From contig NW_009799101.1 in assembly GCF_000213175.1 (NCBI RefSeq), forward strand, positions 2,188,797 to 2,252,796: DNA of 64,000 nt. The letters run 5' to 3'. How positions within the stretch are numbered: the first letter of the stretch is position 1; each line of letters opens with the position of its first letter. Under the pieces are notes generated by a model, which was given only the letters and a program-made list of their open reading frames with translations, was not told where the DNA came from and searched no databases. This document shows, piece after piece, positions 1-12,965 of this stretch. The DNA comes from Neurospora tetrasperma FGSC 2508. Taxonomy: Eukaryota; Ascomycota; Sordariomycetes; Sordariales; Sordariaceae. The translations under genes and the position numbers were made by a program.

Positions 1-291
1 TATATAGACTTTATTAGGTATTTAATATTCGAATACCCTTCTACTCTTTATTTCCCTTTTGTACTAAGCTTTTTAAATAGTAATAGTAGTATAAATTTAT
101 TATCTTTTATAGGTATAAGTATAGTCGGAACTTATAAATATTATATATTAATTAAATCTAATATCGATAGGGGGGAAATATTATACTATAAGTAATTTTC
201 TTTTCCTACCCCTACTCCGGGTAGAAGGATTAATAATAGGTAATATTATAGTAAATCCTCCTCGAATTTTAATACCTAACTTTATATAATC

Positions 292-615
292 TATCTTTAA
301 TAAACTTATTTATAAAATAAACTAAAGTTAGTAACCACGTTATTAATTAAGGCTCGATCGAAATACATCCTACACCCTATTATTTATACTTAACCGACCG
401 TAAAGGATAGTAGGCTATAAGCAAATAGTGGTCGTAGAGCGTATTTAGAAATATATCTTTAATAAGTATATCTACGAAATAAATTAAAGTTAGTAACTAT
501 ATTATTAATTAGGGTTCGATCGAAATATATCCTAAACCCTATTATCCACGCCTAACCGACCGCAAAGGATAGTAGGCTATAAGTAAATAATAGTCGTAGA
601 GTATATTTAAAAGTA
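292..615. repeat. Tandem duplication, 162-bp period, two copies
   Basis: Two adjacent copies (about 292-453 and 454-615) share the order TCTTTAATA, AAAGTTAGTAAC, CGATCGAAATA, AACCGACCG, AAAGGATAGTAGGCTATAAG. Anchor words recur exactly 162 bp apart (324 and 486; 294 and 456). The differences are almost all C/T or G/A, so the duplication predates the mutation. Function unknown. Confidence 0.8.
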
Positions 616-1510
616 TTATTAAGGGATAATATAATAAAGTATAGTAGTATTAAAGGTAATTGTAGTAAAAGGGCCTAATAGAAGATTGTAAATATATAGT
701 ATTTTAGTAGTAAAGTTAAGGATAACGGATAGTTAGAATATACGGGTTATTAAAAGCGGGACCTTAGGTTATTAAAATAGGGTAGGCTCTACTAACCGTA
801 TAGAGTTAGGCGTTTTATTAAGGAAGAGGGTACTAATAACGTTAGAACCCTTACTATAAAAATATTAAGGTAGGGGCAGCGTAGCGAAGAGATAATATAA
901 TATATAATGGAAGGAGAAGTCCGTTGAAGTACTAATATACTACGAATTAACGGATTATTTTAGTAAATACCCGAACGCTTATTATTAGAGTATATAGTTA
1001 TATATTAACTATATATCCTATTATAATAGTTACTAACGCTTATAGGTTATACCCAATTGAAAAAAAAGAAGCTAACGTACTAGTAAGGAGTAGAAAATTA
1101 GTAAAGATTATATTAGGTTAGACCTATATAGCTTATATACTAAGGTTTGCTAGTAGAGATATAAAGTACCTTCCTAACTTTATTTATTATCCTCGGTATT
1201 AACTATTACCTACCCCTAGTAATATCTATCGTAACTAAATAAACGGAACCCTATAAGTAGGATTACTATAGGCTATTCATTTTTATTAAATAGGTACTAT
1301 AACTACTAAACAAATTACTATATTATTTTGCAATTAAGTAAGTAAATAGTATATATTTATAATAGGCCTAATAATATGCTAATAAGCAACCGACCGCCGG
1401 CCTAATTCGTAATAAAGAAGGATGGAAGAGTAAAAATACAAAAACAATTTAGATTTTAGGATTTAAACTTTAAAAAACACTAAAGATGCAAATTAGGTTT
1501 AAAAGTATCT

Positions 1511-1660
1511 TTCTTATACTATAGACTTATATAGAATTAGTAATATTAAAGTAAATATTAATTCCTTTTATAGCTACTAGTAGTTCTTATACTATAGATT
1601 TATATAGAATTAATAATATTAAAGTAAATATTAATTCCCTCTATAGTTACTAACGTTTTA
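1511..1660. repeat. Tandem duplication, 73-bp period, two copies
   Basis: A unit starting TTCTTATACTATAGA and containing ATTAAAGTAAATATTAATTCC is present at 1511 and again at 1584. Differences are again transitions. It is an internal repeat of an unidentified decayed element. Confidence 0.75.
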
Positions 1661-2034
1661 CTATCTTCTAAACTAATTATTTTAAATAAATCCTTAGGGT
1701 ACTACGGATAAAGTAGGTTAGAACCGTTACTAGATTTCGTACGGCTTACCTTTCTTACTAATATTTAATAGAGTTAGAGGACTTATAAGTCGAATAAATA
1801 AAGGTTTATAAAGTATATTTAAAATTAAATTTATATTTACACTTAAATTTTATATATTTACTATACGTAAATTTAGTCTTTAATAGTATGCCGATAGACC
1901 TCTTATATATAACTTTAATTTTTTTTGTATCGACCTAAAATTTGTTAATTACAATCGAATCGGAGAATAGATTATAAATATTTATATTCTTATTTATAAA
2001 GTAGGGTATTTCTATAAGAATATCCTTATCTTCG

Positions 2035-2550
2035 CTACTATAGATATTTAGTAAGAGTAGGATAGGCGATAAAGATAGTAGTCTATTATTAGTCTTATTA
2101 AATTTACTTTTATTAGAGTAATTAATATTTGGTATAGGGGGTAGAATAAGTAATAAAAGTAATAATCTATCGTTAGTCTTACGCTATTATATGGGTAAAG
2201 AGGGTAGGGTAGGCGGTAGAGATAGCGGATTAGTATTGGCTTTATAAAGTTTATTCCTATTAAAATAATTAGAATTTATTTCTATTAAAATAATACTACG
2301 AATACCGGTAGGGTTATTAGGAGGGTTAGGTACTGGGGTAGGTAGCTTATTAATTTCTATTTATATATTTAGTAAAGAGGGTAGAATAGACGGTAGAAAT
2401 AATGGACTAGTATTAGCCTTATAGGGTTTATTCTTATTAAAATAATTAGGGTCTATTTCCATTAGAGTAATACTACGTATACTAGTAGGGTTATTATAAG
2501 GGTTAGGCTTAGCCGGGGTAAGTAGTTTATTAACTTCTATCCGCGTACAT
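2035..2550. repeat. Tandem repeats, 177-bp period
   Basis: A unit beginning AGGGTAG and containing GGCGGTAGA, TTATTC.TATTAAAATAATTAG and TAATACTACG occurs at 2201 and 2378 (period 177 bp, divisible by 3). A more diverged partial copy precedes it from about 2035. The period and mild divergence suit a once-coding repeat, but stops occur in every frame and no product is recognisable. Confidence 0.65.
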
Positions 2551-4389
2551 TTACGTAGATGTTAGGCTGCGGAAGGCAATGTCGATTGTAATTATAATTA
2601 TTTAAATAGGTTATTACCTTCGCTATTATTGTCTTTAGGGTCGACGAATTCTTAGCTTTTAAAGGGGCGTCCGTCCTTATTGAATTGTCTAACCCTTTTC
2701 CTAATAGCTGGGGTAGTATAGCTTTTAATATATTTATTATTAATTTTAGCTTTAAAATTGTTTAAGTTTATAATTATAACTTCCTTTACTTTTAATTTAA
2801 CTTCTATTACTTATTTATTACCTAGAATTAAAGATTATACTTTAATAATACAATCCTTAAACTCCTATTAGGAATTTCCTAACGAATATAAGGTAAAGCG
2901 TTTAATAAGTTTTATAGTAATAGGTTTATTTATATCTTCGAATGTTTTATAAATTTCGTCGAATAATAAGGGGCTCCATTTGAACTCCGCTATAAAATAA
3001 GGACCTACGAACGGTAGGATAGGGTTGAGATAGCTCTAATTGATTAGTTCGCTAGTATTAACTATCTTTATTACTATCGAGAGTAGTTTAGAGTAAAAAT
3101 AGCTAATTAAAACCGTTCTTTCTAATATATATTTAAGGATCCTTTGCGGTGCTTTGGCCACTTATAAAAACCGATTGAAATTATATAATATTAAATACTT
3201 CGCGGCTTTATACCCGGCTAGGGTCCGAAAATACTCCCCGGCCTCCTTTAGAACTTCTATCTTCTCTAGGTTCAGACTCGGTACTAGCTTGTAGATCTAC
3301 TAGTTATTTAGTTAGTATACTTTATTCTAACTAAAGTAAATAAATATTAAATAGAGCAGACAACCTACTTTATATAAGAGCCTTTCTTCGGTCTAGTTAT
3401 ATATAGTACTATATACTATTAGAAAGAACTATTCTACTACTTATTACTAGCCAATTCGGTATAACCTTCCTATATATTATAATATAGTATTTATATTCTA
3501 AATAAAGTTAAGGCCCTAATCGGCTGAATGTACTTCCGTCGAGTATATACCTTTTAAATTGCTTTTTTGACCGCTAAGATCGATTTTTTAATCAAGCTAA
3601 ACCAAGTTTAACAGTAGATTACCGCTATATACTAGTCCTCGTAACCTATATACTAACCAGAGTATTAAATTTCGTACTACGCTAATACGGAGTATATTAT
3701 CTTCCTATATAAGTTTAAATATTTCTACTTTTTATAGTTTTAACTACTGTGTGCTCGAGTGTGTACTAGAGTCGACGAGAGCTCTCAAACCACGCTCGTA
3801 GTCGAATATATAAATATTAAAATATATACGGCGGGTATAAATGTAAAAATCTAATTGAGTTAACGAGGTTGTAAGATATAAATAAGGCTTTATTATATTT
3901 CAAAATATTTTACTATAGGATATAAGAAATAATTATTTACTATAATCTCTATATAAATTAATTACTCAAATCCTAAAATAAAAATAATATAGATAGTATT
4001 AACTGAGCTACTTTTGCCTATACTACGGCTAGTACAATATACGTTCTTTTTAATAGTACGAGGAGGGAGCGTAAGTCTCCTACCCCTATATACCCGGACG
4101 GTCTAAAATATACTAGAGAACTAGTAAATTCTATATACTATAAATTTAAAACTTAATTTAAAGACCTTTTTCGTATAGATTAATATACCTTTAATACATT
4201 AATAAAATAGCTTTAAATTTATACCGGGTTGGAATCGACTAAATACTAAACTATATACTAGAAAGTAATAGTATTACTATATATTTTAGCGTATACCGAA
4301 GCCTAGTAGACTATAATATATAAATTCTAAATTAATTAAAATACTATAAGTACAATCGTACAAAATCTATTCCCTAAGTTAATTATCCT

Positions 4390-4995
4390 CTATTAATATT
4401 TTATATAGTTACTAAATAATAATTATTTAAATCCGAATATCGAACTGGATTTAACCCTTAATACTTTTAACAATTATATTAGCGCTATTAATAGGACTTA
4501 TATTACTACTTATATACCGCTAGAATAGTAATTTCGGTACTATAATTAAAAAGGTAATATTACCTAAAATATATCTACTATAATAAAGTTCAACTATACT
4601 TTTATATACGTATTAGCGGGCGTTAAGGGGTCTCTCAACGATGCTTCTTTATTTGCCTATATATTTAAGAAATCCTTTTGTATACTAGAATTATAATATT
4701 ACGTAATGAATATAAAGTTTAAAATACAACTGGGTATTATAATTCCCTTCTCAAATATTAAATATTATTTATAAGATTAGAAAAATATAAGTAAATGCTG
4801 GAAAATAGCGAAAGAACTATACAACTTATATTACGCTCGTATTTATATAGTCGTCGAATAAATCTTTAGTCTTATAAAACGAAGGTAGAAGATTATCCGG
4901 ATTACGCTTATCAAATACTCTATAAAGAAGTAAATTTAAATTGTATACGTAGTAACTAATTTTTATAATTTTATTACTACACATTCAAAAAAGGA
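4390..4995 (+). pseudogene. PIF/Harbinger (DDE_Tnp_4) transposase remnant
   Basis: One plus-strand frame stays aligned with the PIF/Harbinger transposase core through about 200 codons, interrupted only by TAA/TAG at positions expected for Gln or Trp. The first catalytic block (family pattern IDGTHI) reads INRTYI at 4487-4504, so the catalytic Asp has become Asn (codon at 4490). The second block reads GVKGSLNDASLF with its Asp intact near 4640. The third reads ARIYIVVE followed by FSLIKRR, with the Glu intact near 4855. A final block resembles the family motif ending in LHNFI. The substitutions are all G-to-A or C-to-T. The protein is non-functional. Its place between matching inverted ends confirms the assignment. 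Confidence 0.85.
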
Positions 4996-5128
4996 AATAA
5001 GGGTATTAATACTAATCGAAGAAAGGATAATAAGAATAGAATACTAGCAAGCAAATAACGTAATAAAGGGTATTTATTCTAATAATATCCGTTATAATAC
5101 AGTTTAATTAATAAATAAATAAATAATA

Positions 5129-5290
5129 GTAGGTGAGCTGTAGAGGGTAGAGTAGAGTGGAGAGGGGGGATGGGATTGTTGTGTGTAAAATCGAATTATT
5201 TGTATAAAATTGAATTATTTGAGTAGAGTTGTATAAAATCGAATTATTTGAGCAAAATCGAATTATTTATATAAAATCGAGTATTTGATT
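5129..5290. repeat. Short tandem repeat of AAATCGAATTATTTG units
   Basis: Inside the Harbinger element, a purine-rich stretch (5129-5175) is followed by five imperfect copies of a roughly 18-25-bp unit containing AAATCGAATTATTTG. It lies between the transposase remnant and the right half of the element and is probably the non-coding middle. Confidence 0.6.
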
Positions 5291-8200
5291 TTACTAAGAT
5301 TTTACTAATAAAAAAAAAGGGTATTTACTTTTATAATTCTTGTAAAATAATTATAAATTATCTAATTTTCTAACTAGTACTACATCTTTCTAAATCCTTC
5401 GTTTCTATCTATCCACATACGTACTTTCCATACCCTAATTTAATCTTATCTATATTATTATAACTAGTAGATTATTTACAAAATAATTAATATACGCTAT
5501 TATTTCCAATTCTATTACTTTACTAATAAAGCGCGCTTACAAATTATTAATTACAATACTAATATTAACTATACTAGGAAGCTTAAGGGCTTATAATAAA
5601 ATTACTACCTTTTTTATTAAATTACTTAATATAATAGTATCTAACTTCTTCTTACTCTCTTCTCCTCTAATTCATATTTATAAGTATAATAATTTAATTA
5701 GTAGGGGTCTTATTCGGGTTAGTAGTATAATAATATTGCTATATTTAATTTATTACTAGTATAGTAGCGCGCCTTCTTAAGGTTATTACAAATAGTTTAA
5801 ATTCGTTACTATCCTCCTCCTTATTACTCTTATTAAATTTTTTATTACTATTATTTTATTTATCCCCCCCCGCCTTATTATTTACCTCCTTATTACCGAA
5901 TAGATTACTATTATTTATATCCCCTTTAAAACTCTAATTAACTCTAGTACTAAATATATTCTCTTACTATAATTCCTCCGCTTTAATAATATTAAGCCCC
6001 GTCCCCTTCGCCTTAAAGAAGACCTATTTATATATATTAATATTATTAAGTAGTTAGCGACGGACCTATTCGACTTTATACGTCTTAGTAGTATAGTATT
6101 TAACGAAAGACTCCTAATATTCATTTAAAACAATCGGTAATTAAATCTCTAAATTAAGGCTAATACTAAAGTACTAAGAGAAGAGGCTTTACTATACTCT
6201 ATACTATTGTATTCTAAATTTCTACTTACTACTAATATACTTAAAGTCCTAATAATAACCCGGCTACGTCTTATTATATATATTAATAAAATAATCCTAT
6301 ACCTTCCTAAAATTTTTAAAATAAGTACTATTAAACTATCCTTTATTTCTATAGTCCAATAGCTAATTTATAAAGATAGCGGTAGTTTAGGGGGTGAACC
6401 TTATTAGCTTTATACTATCGAATATAGGCGCTTTTAGCGGGGCTCTAATTCTCTTTACTACTAGTTTCCTTACTACTAGTTTAGTTGTACGCTTCCTTTT
6501 AGCCGGCGCAGGCTAGGCTAATAGAGGAACATTTTTAATACTAGCGATTTCGGTGGTAGGAGGATTTAACAGCGGTTTTTAACCTACTTTATTTACTAAT
6601 TAAATTAATATAATAACTAGAAAGGGGAAGGGAGGCCGCTAATTATTATTACAGCTAGCGGGTACCGGGTTATTAAATATATTCTAAATAAGTTCAAATA
6701 TAATATCTTTAACTATTAGACTTAGTATAGGGGGTTGGATATAAAGTTAAAATAAGTTAATACCCTTTACAATATTAAAAGGCTCTATAAAATCGTTTTA
6801 GGAGGCCATCTAATCGTTTAGTCGATTGCTAGTATTATTTACTTTATTTACAATATTATAATATTATAATAATAAGTAATAAGGTCAACCTCTTCTTCTA
6901 AAAGCGGTATAAATTCCTAGGCATTTACTATACTAAATATAATTAATAACGACAAATTTAGTTAGTAAAGTACTAATACAATTACTCCAATACGGCTCTA
7001 GTACAATTACTACCTAAAAAGCAGTACAATTACTAGTTGGCTTGGCTGTAGGGCGCTAGATTATACTAAAATATTTGTGTACTCAATACGAGTACATCCA
7101 GCCGATTAGGGCCTAAAGCCGATACTTATATAATAGGTATAGTGTAAGTTTAAGCTAGTAGTATATACGGTAGAGTTTAAAATGAGTACGTCTATATGCT
7201 TCTTAGTATTATTCCAAACTGCAACGACCTGACCACGCTCGACCTAACTCTAATTAAAGTAGACTATTCGTACTACGAGGCTGACTTTCTTTAATATCGA
7301 ATATAAAATCCTAAATCAACGTTAGCGAACCGATACACTTTACTTTTACTAGAGTCGCTACTGCTTTACTATAATAAGAGTAAACTCTTATTAACTATTA
7401 AAGAAAGAACTTATATCTACGTTTAGGGGGAATTCGCTATAATAAGAACCCGTTTTCGGTTTATATAGGCGTCGGCGTACTTTTAGACCGTCTAAGTAAA
7501 AAGCGGGAATTTAGAGAGAACTTAATTGAATATATAGAGTTAATTGGTAGGAGGAAGTATATAGCTATCTAATATTAAATTAATAAATATATAAGATAAT
7601 TTACTATTATAATCGGCGTGTATAAAGTCCTTAATAATTTATATACCTAAACGTAGGGTGGAGTTGTTAGTACGCTTAAATAATTAAAAAACGTCTTCCT
7701 ACGTCCGGTTAGCGGTTAAGTTCGTAACGTTTCGTAAAACCTCTTAGTTGGTACTAGGTTCCTATTTACAAATTGTAGAGTTTTCTATAAGTATCGAATA
7801 ATTATAAATATCTTAAATAAGGAATTATATTAACCGAACTAGAATTATATTTAATATTAGAGTTTTATCCTCCTCGAATACCCTTAATATAATTAATTTA
7901 TGAATTTCGTAGTCTAAAAGGTTAATTATAATATCCTTTAGTAGGTTATTAGTATATTCAACAATTTTATTTTAATAGGCTTTATAGCCCAAATAAACGG
8001 ACCAAAATTTTATTAGCGGTATTTCGGCTAAGGGATAGGATATAATACTATTTAAAAGTATTAGCAGGGTCGTTATACTATAATTAATAATAAAGACTTA
8101 TATTTCTCATATTATTTTGCTTATATTTAATATTACAACTTTCCTACTATTTATAATAATTGCCTATATATTAGGGTAGAGGTATTACTATTAATATCCC

Positions 8201-8692
8201 TAGGATTGGAAAATATTTTTAAAATACTAATAGATTTTATTAAATATATTAGGCTTTACTAGGCAATCCGGATAATTAAATTTAAAGGATAACTCAAAAT
8301 TATTATTATTTAAAATTTAGAGAATAGTATTGTATTTAACTGGGTATTTAAAAAGATCTCGTAGGCCCGCCTCTTAAATAAGCGTAGTAAATGCCCGTAT
8401 ATTTATTAGGCGGTTTAATATTAGTATAACCAAATAGATTAATTGTATATTTGTAGGAAATAAACGGATAGTCCGGAAGGTTATTGTATTTATATTTTAA
8501 ATTAATTGAGCTTTATTAATAATTACGGCCTGGCATTTAGCGTACTTTTCATATATTATTACAAAGCGGACTTTATATATTTTATAAATCTATAATTAAA
8601 AGAGAGTTAGTAATTAACTTACTTTACTCTAATCGGAATAGAAAATTAATACGTATTGAAATAAATTCTATTTATTCTACGGATCCTTCGTT

Positions 8693-8755
8693 ATTAAATT
8701 TACCCTCGTTACCATTAAATTTATTCTCGTTACTATTAAATTTATTATTAAATTT
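8693..8755. repeat. 21-bp tandem repeat, three copies
   Basis: Three copies of a unit ATTAAATTTAYYCTCGTTACY run head to tail; the third is degenerate. The period equals seven codons, compatible with a former peptide repeat, but no open frame survives. Confidence 0.65.
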
Positions 8756-10769
8756 AAGATCCGTAGTATTATCGTCGTCTATTCTAGACGGGGTATTAAT
8801 TACTTTCTTAGCGTAATTATTCTTCTAATTAAAAGTATTTATATAGACGATTAATTTATTTCTATAATATAGTAGCATCCCCCTCGGGAGTTCGACTATA
8901 AATTCCCGGTTAGCCTATTTACTAATTAATATAGTATATAACTATAATAACCTTTTGCGCGGTTGAGGCGCAATTCCAATTGCGTATATAATCCTTTAAT
9001 AAATTGTTAAAAATCTATTAAATAAGGGTTTTAATATACTTCGGGTTATCCGTATTAATACTTTTAGATACTCTATACTAATACTATAAATTAAAATCGC
9101 CGAACGTATTTTAGAATTTAATAAAAAATTAAAAAACAAAATTAGGTAGTAATATAATAATATTTAGAAAGGTTTTAATAGACTCTCTATTATCTTTAAA
9201 CTTCTTTAATTATAGGTATTCTATTAAAAGTATAGTATTATATATAAGTATTTTACTTATACCGACCTTATTTATAAGTAGCGCCCTATAGAATAGTAAT
9301 TATAATATAATATAAACTATAAATACGTTTATTAATAATTAATATAGGTCGGGCTTTATTTTAATTGATATAATAATAGGGGGATTCTAATTAGAGTAAA
9401 GTAGATTTACCTACAACTTAGTAGGGAAGAAGACTCCGGTTATTTTTATTAATAATAGTCTAATTCGCTTAATTATACTTCTCTTAGAATAATTAATAAT
9501 TGAATTTAAAAGGGTTATTTTCTTCTATAGTTCGGAAAATATCGACTGACTATACTAATATTTAAATATTATAAATAATAAGGTCGCTATTGGTATAAAC
9601 TTAACTTAGCGAGTAATTATAATAGATTAAGTTCTTAATTTAAATATTACTTTTAATTTCGGACTAAACTAAATTTCGGGTTTTCTCTTAAGAAGCTTTA
9701 GGGTCCTAAGATAATTAGGCAATACAATCGACTATACTGGTCGCTTCTACAATATATTAGCTTATTATATCGTTTTTAGAATAGAAAAGAGGGAAATCCT
9801 CGTTATTTACCTATATAGTAACAAACTATAGCGTTATTTACGCCTCGGAGAACTACTTAATATATATATTAAAATAATACTTATCGAAGTGTAACGTAGG
9901 GTTAGGGCTGAAATTTATATTTACGAGCCTAGAGTAAAATAGGGTAGTATTATTAATATTAGATTAAAGTATTTGTAAAGTTACAAACGCGTATTATATA
10001 TAAATCCTAAACGCTATTTTATTAATAAACTTAAATTTATTGAAATTTATCTTACTAAGGGAGAATTATAATTATTTAACTATATATATTTCTCTAATAA
10101 TATCCTATAAATCTATAACTTTAATAGTAAACTAATTGTAGGGTAATTATTTATATATCATATTAGGAGTAAGAAATATATTTAAGGAAGTTAGGAAAAT
10201 GAAGGGGCCTTAAACTTCGTTTTTTGTATTATAATAGGATTTTATAACCCCGAATGCAATATTTTTAGTACAATAGTAATTAAAAATAATTAGAGCTTAG
10301 AAGATCCTATATTAATTATTAATATAATACCCCTTAATTATATATTAATTACTATTATAAGCCTTTATATATCGGACGGTTCTCTAATATTATACTTTAA
10401 TCGAATATTATTACAACGCGAAGTATAAAGTTACAATAATAGTTTCCTTTAATATTATAATCGATTAATCGCTAAATCCCGGGGTCGAAAAGTCGCCCCT
10501 CCTTATAACTATAGCGTAAATAGGAAATTAGTCCTAGGCCGTCGATTCAATAGCTTTAAAAATACAATCGAATTAACTATTATTAAAGTTCGCTAAGGCC
10601 TACTAGAAGAGAGGTTAATATAGTAGAAATTAAATACTTAGTTAATCTTTATAATTTTCTTTAAATTAATTAAAGGGCTAAACTAATCAGCTATTAGAAT
10701 TTATTAGTAAGGGCCTATATAAACGGATACAGCGAATAATTAATTATAAGTTAGGTAATAGGCAATTTA

Positions 10770-10985
10770 TATTTTACTCTAATAGGAATAGTAATATAAG
10801 GGCCGGTAGTAGGTTAAGGGAATTGGTAGCCTATATTTTACTCTAATTAGAATAAATTAATTCGCTCTAATTAAAGTAAAGTATATAAGCCGGTAATAGG
10901 TTAAATAAATTAGTAACTTATATTTTACTCTAATTAGAATAGATTAATTTACTTTAATTAGAGTAAAGTATATAAACCGAGAAAT
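10770..10985. repeat. Tandem array with 87-bp unit carrying a palindrome
   Basis: TATTTTACTCTAATTAGAAT starts at 10,834 and 10,921 (87 bp apart). A shortened first copy starts at 10,770. Each full unit holds a forward TTTACTCTAATTAGA and a downstream reverse partner CTAATTARAGTAAAGTATATA, so each can fold back on itself. Copies differ by transitions only. Confidence 0.75.
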
Positions 10986-11500
10986 TTATAATTATAATTG
11001 AGATACTAATATCTTTAAGTTACAGTCCTATAGCTAAGAAGGGTAGCTGTATCCGTCCCTTATAATTCCGAAATAATATTAAATAGGTATATTAATATCT
11101 AACTAAATACTCAATACTTCATTATTTTCTTATAATTAGGGTCTAAAAATTAAATCTTTCGCAGAATTCTCTTTACGAACATTAGGTCCTTATTTAATTA
11201 TTCTATAATAGTAGTAAGTCTATTATATATATAGTTTAAGTTATAATACTTAATATATTCCGGGTACTCCGCTTAGATTAATATTATATTATTATTACTC
11301 TCGGAAGAGGTTAAATACCGGGCTAAATTCTAATACTAAGAGAATTCGGAATACTATAGTATTTACAAATACTAAAGATTTATAAGATTAATTATAAATA
11401 GTTAATTATTAGTATTTAAATTCTTTGCTTCGAATTTACCTTTACCTTTAATCTTATTCTTTTTAGCCTTTAGAAGTATAATAGTATTTTATTATAAAGT

Positions 11501-11653
11501 TTACTCGGATCGGAATAATATTTCGGACAGCTAGGGATTTGAAAAAGAGGTTTATTCAGATTGGAATAGTATTTTAGACGGTTAGGGATTCGAAGAAGAG
11601 GTTTATTCGGATTGGAATAATATTTCGAACGGCTAGGGTTCGAAAAAGAGATT
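11501..11653. repeat. 51-bp tandem repeat, three copies
   Basis: Units start at 11,501, 11,552 and 11,602 with TTAYTCRGATYGGAATA and end in GAARAAGAGG. The period is 17 codons, and the unit is rich in GAA/GAT-type codons on the plus strand, so it may be a relic of a charged repeat protein. Differences are transitions. Confidence 0.75.
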
Positions 11654-11734
11654 TAATAGAAGAAGGAAAAAGAAGTTTAATTAAAGAAGGAGAGGATAAG
11701 GGAAGGGGATAATCTATAGTAGATTGTGTTAACC

Positions 11735-11960
11735 GGATTAAAATAGCGCTAATCGTTTAGGTTAAACTAGGGTAGGTCCCCGTCTTTAAATATAGCCTAA
11801 GTAATAAAATACCTAATAGACTAATAAAATTATCCAAATAGGTTTTAATTTACTTACTATTTATAGCTAACTAATAAGTAATCTTATAACAAACTGCGCT
11901 AAAAGGATTAAAATAGCGCTAACGATCTAAAATAAAATAGGTCCTCGTTACTAATTGTAA
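11735..11960. repeat. Direct repeat pair 170 bp apart
   Basis: GGATTAAAATAGCGCTAA occurs at 11,735 and 11,905, with related flanks (TAGGTCC downstream of both). This could be a partial duplication within a decayed element. Confidence 0.5.
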
Positions 11961-12965
11961 ATTAAAAAATTAATTTAAACTAGAGTAAATACTACTACTA
12001 ATATACTATTCGTTTAGCTTAATATTTAAAATTATAGGGCGACGAATAATAAAGTAATTAAATAATACTAATTAAAGTAAATTATAATAAGCTAAGCGGA
12101 ATATAGGATTTGTAGGGGACGGACTATATTTATATAAATACTAACGAAAGGACCTACTAAATATGCTAATACCCTAAGTTATACGAATAAATTAATTTAA
12201 ATACATCCTAAGGCGATTATTAATTAAATTATACTATAATTAAAAGACTACTATATAGGGTTGACCGCTTAGAACTAAATAAATAACTACCTTTTATATA
12301 TATATAAAAGAATAGTAATACCCTTAGATAAATACTTATAATTTATACTCTATTAGTATTCGAATATTATATACCTCTCTTATATAATAAAATCGGTATC
12401 GCTTTCCTTTCTAGAATTTATAGCGTTATCTATATTATTAATTATAATAAGATTATCATCCTCGATTTTAGAGAGACCGAAATATTTACAATCTTCTTTA
12501 TAATTTAGTTATACCTTCTTATTATTAAACCGTTTAAGTTTATTTACAAATAGGGTGTGTAGGCCTTCCTATTATAGGTCGGGTATGTTAAAATCGGCGG
12601 AATCCGACTGTCTATAACGTTATATTACGAACCTATTCGTATAAATCTTATATATATAATTAATAATATTATTATCTATAAACGGGTTAATATACCTACC
12701 TCTACTAGGCCGCCCGAATTTTAATTCAATTATTTTATAAATAGTTATAATAAAGGGGCTGATAATAGATATTTCTATAAAGGTAAATTTAATAATATAC
12801 GTAGAATCCTTATTATATTTAATATTAAGGGCAAAAGAGCGATTAATATACTCTAATATTAAATTAATCTCCTTCTATTTACTATTAATTATAATATACT
12901 AATATTAATCCAAACTTTAAAATAGCCTTAAATAACTTATAATTTATTATATCTATATATAATAA

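Larger units (their letters stand above)
1..3508. repeat. RIP-mutated AT-rich repeat block, left part
   Basis: No intact gene. The sequence is strongly biased to A, T and TpA, with TAA/TAG in all frames. Similar copies inside the block differ almost only by C/T or G/A, the mark of repeat-induced point mutation, which in fungi converts CpA to TpA in duplicated DNA. It contains three tandem arrays, listed separately. A less altered patch lies near 2,980-3,300. I could not identify the original element, and the block continues past the left edge of the window. Confidence 0.8.
3512..7113 (+). mobile_element. PIF/Harbinger DNA transposon, complete but RIP-killed
   Basis: Both ends are visible. 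The left terminal inverted repeat starts GGCCCTAATCGGCTGAATG at 3512, and the right one, read on the minus strand from 7113, starts GGCCCTAATCGGCTGGATG. They match at 22 of the first 23 positions, and a weaker match continues to about 38 bp. The direct trinucleotide TAA abuts both ends (3509-3511 and 7114-7116), the classic PIF/Harbinger target duplication. A DDE transposase remnant of that family lies inside on the plus strand. The region after about 5,130 may have held the second (Myb-like) Harbinger gene, probably on the minus strand, but I cannot prove it. The element measures 3,602 bp and all frames are broken by RIP-type stops. Confidence 0.88.
7117..12960. repeat. RIP-mutated AT-rich repeat block, middle part
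   Basis: This stretch between the Harbinger and chromovirus elements has the same RIP character as the left part: no ORF of useful length and TAA/TAG in all frames. It contains a 21-bp triplet repeat (8693-8755), an 87-bp repeat array (10,770-10,985), a 51-bp triplicate (11,501-11,653), a pair of direct repeats 170 bp apart (11,735 and 11,905) and several copies of a palindromic motif around TTTACTCTAATTAGAGTAAA. I sampled several frames for transposase or reverse transcriptase motifs and found none convincing, but the search was not exhaustive. Confidence 0.75.

Noticed and set aside
5915-6124. 69-codon minus-strand frame, the only sizeable ORF in the left RIP block
   Set aside because: Leu/Arg/Ile-rich composition expected from AT-rich mutated DNA, no family resemblance, and it lies inside the Harbinger element. 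At best it is a relic of the element's second gene.
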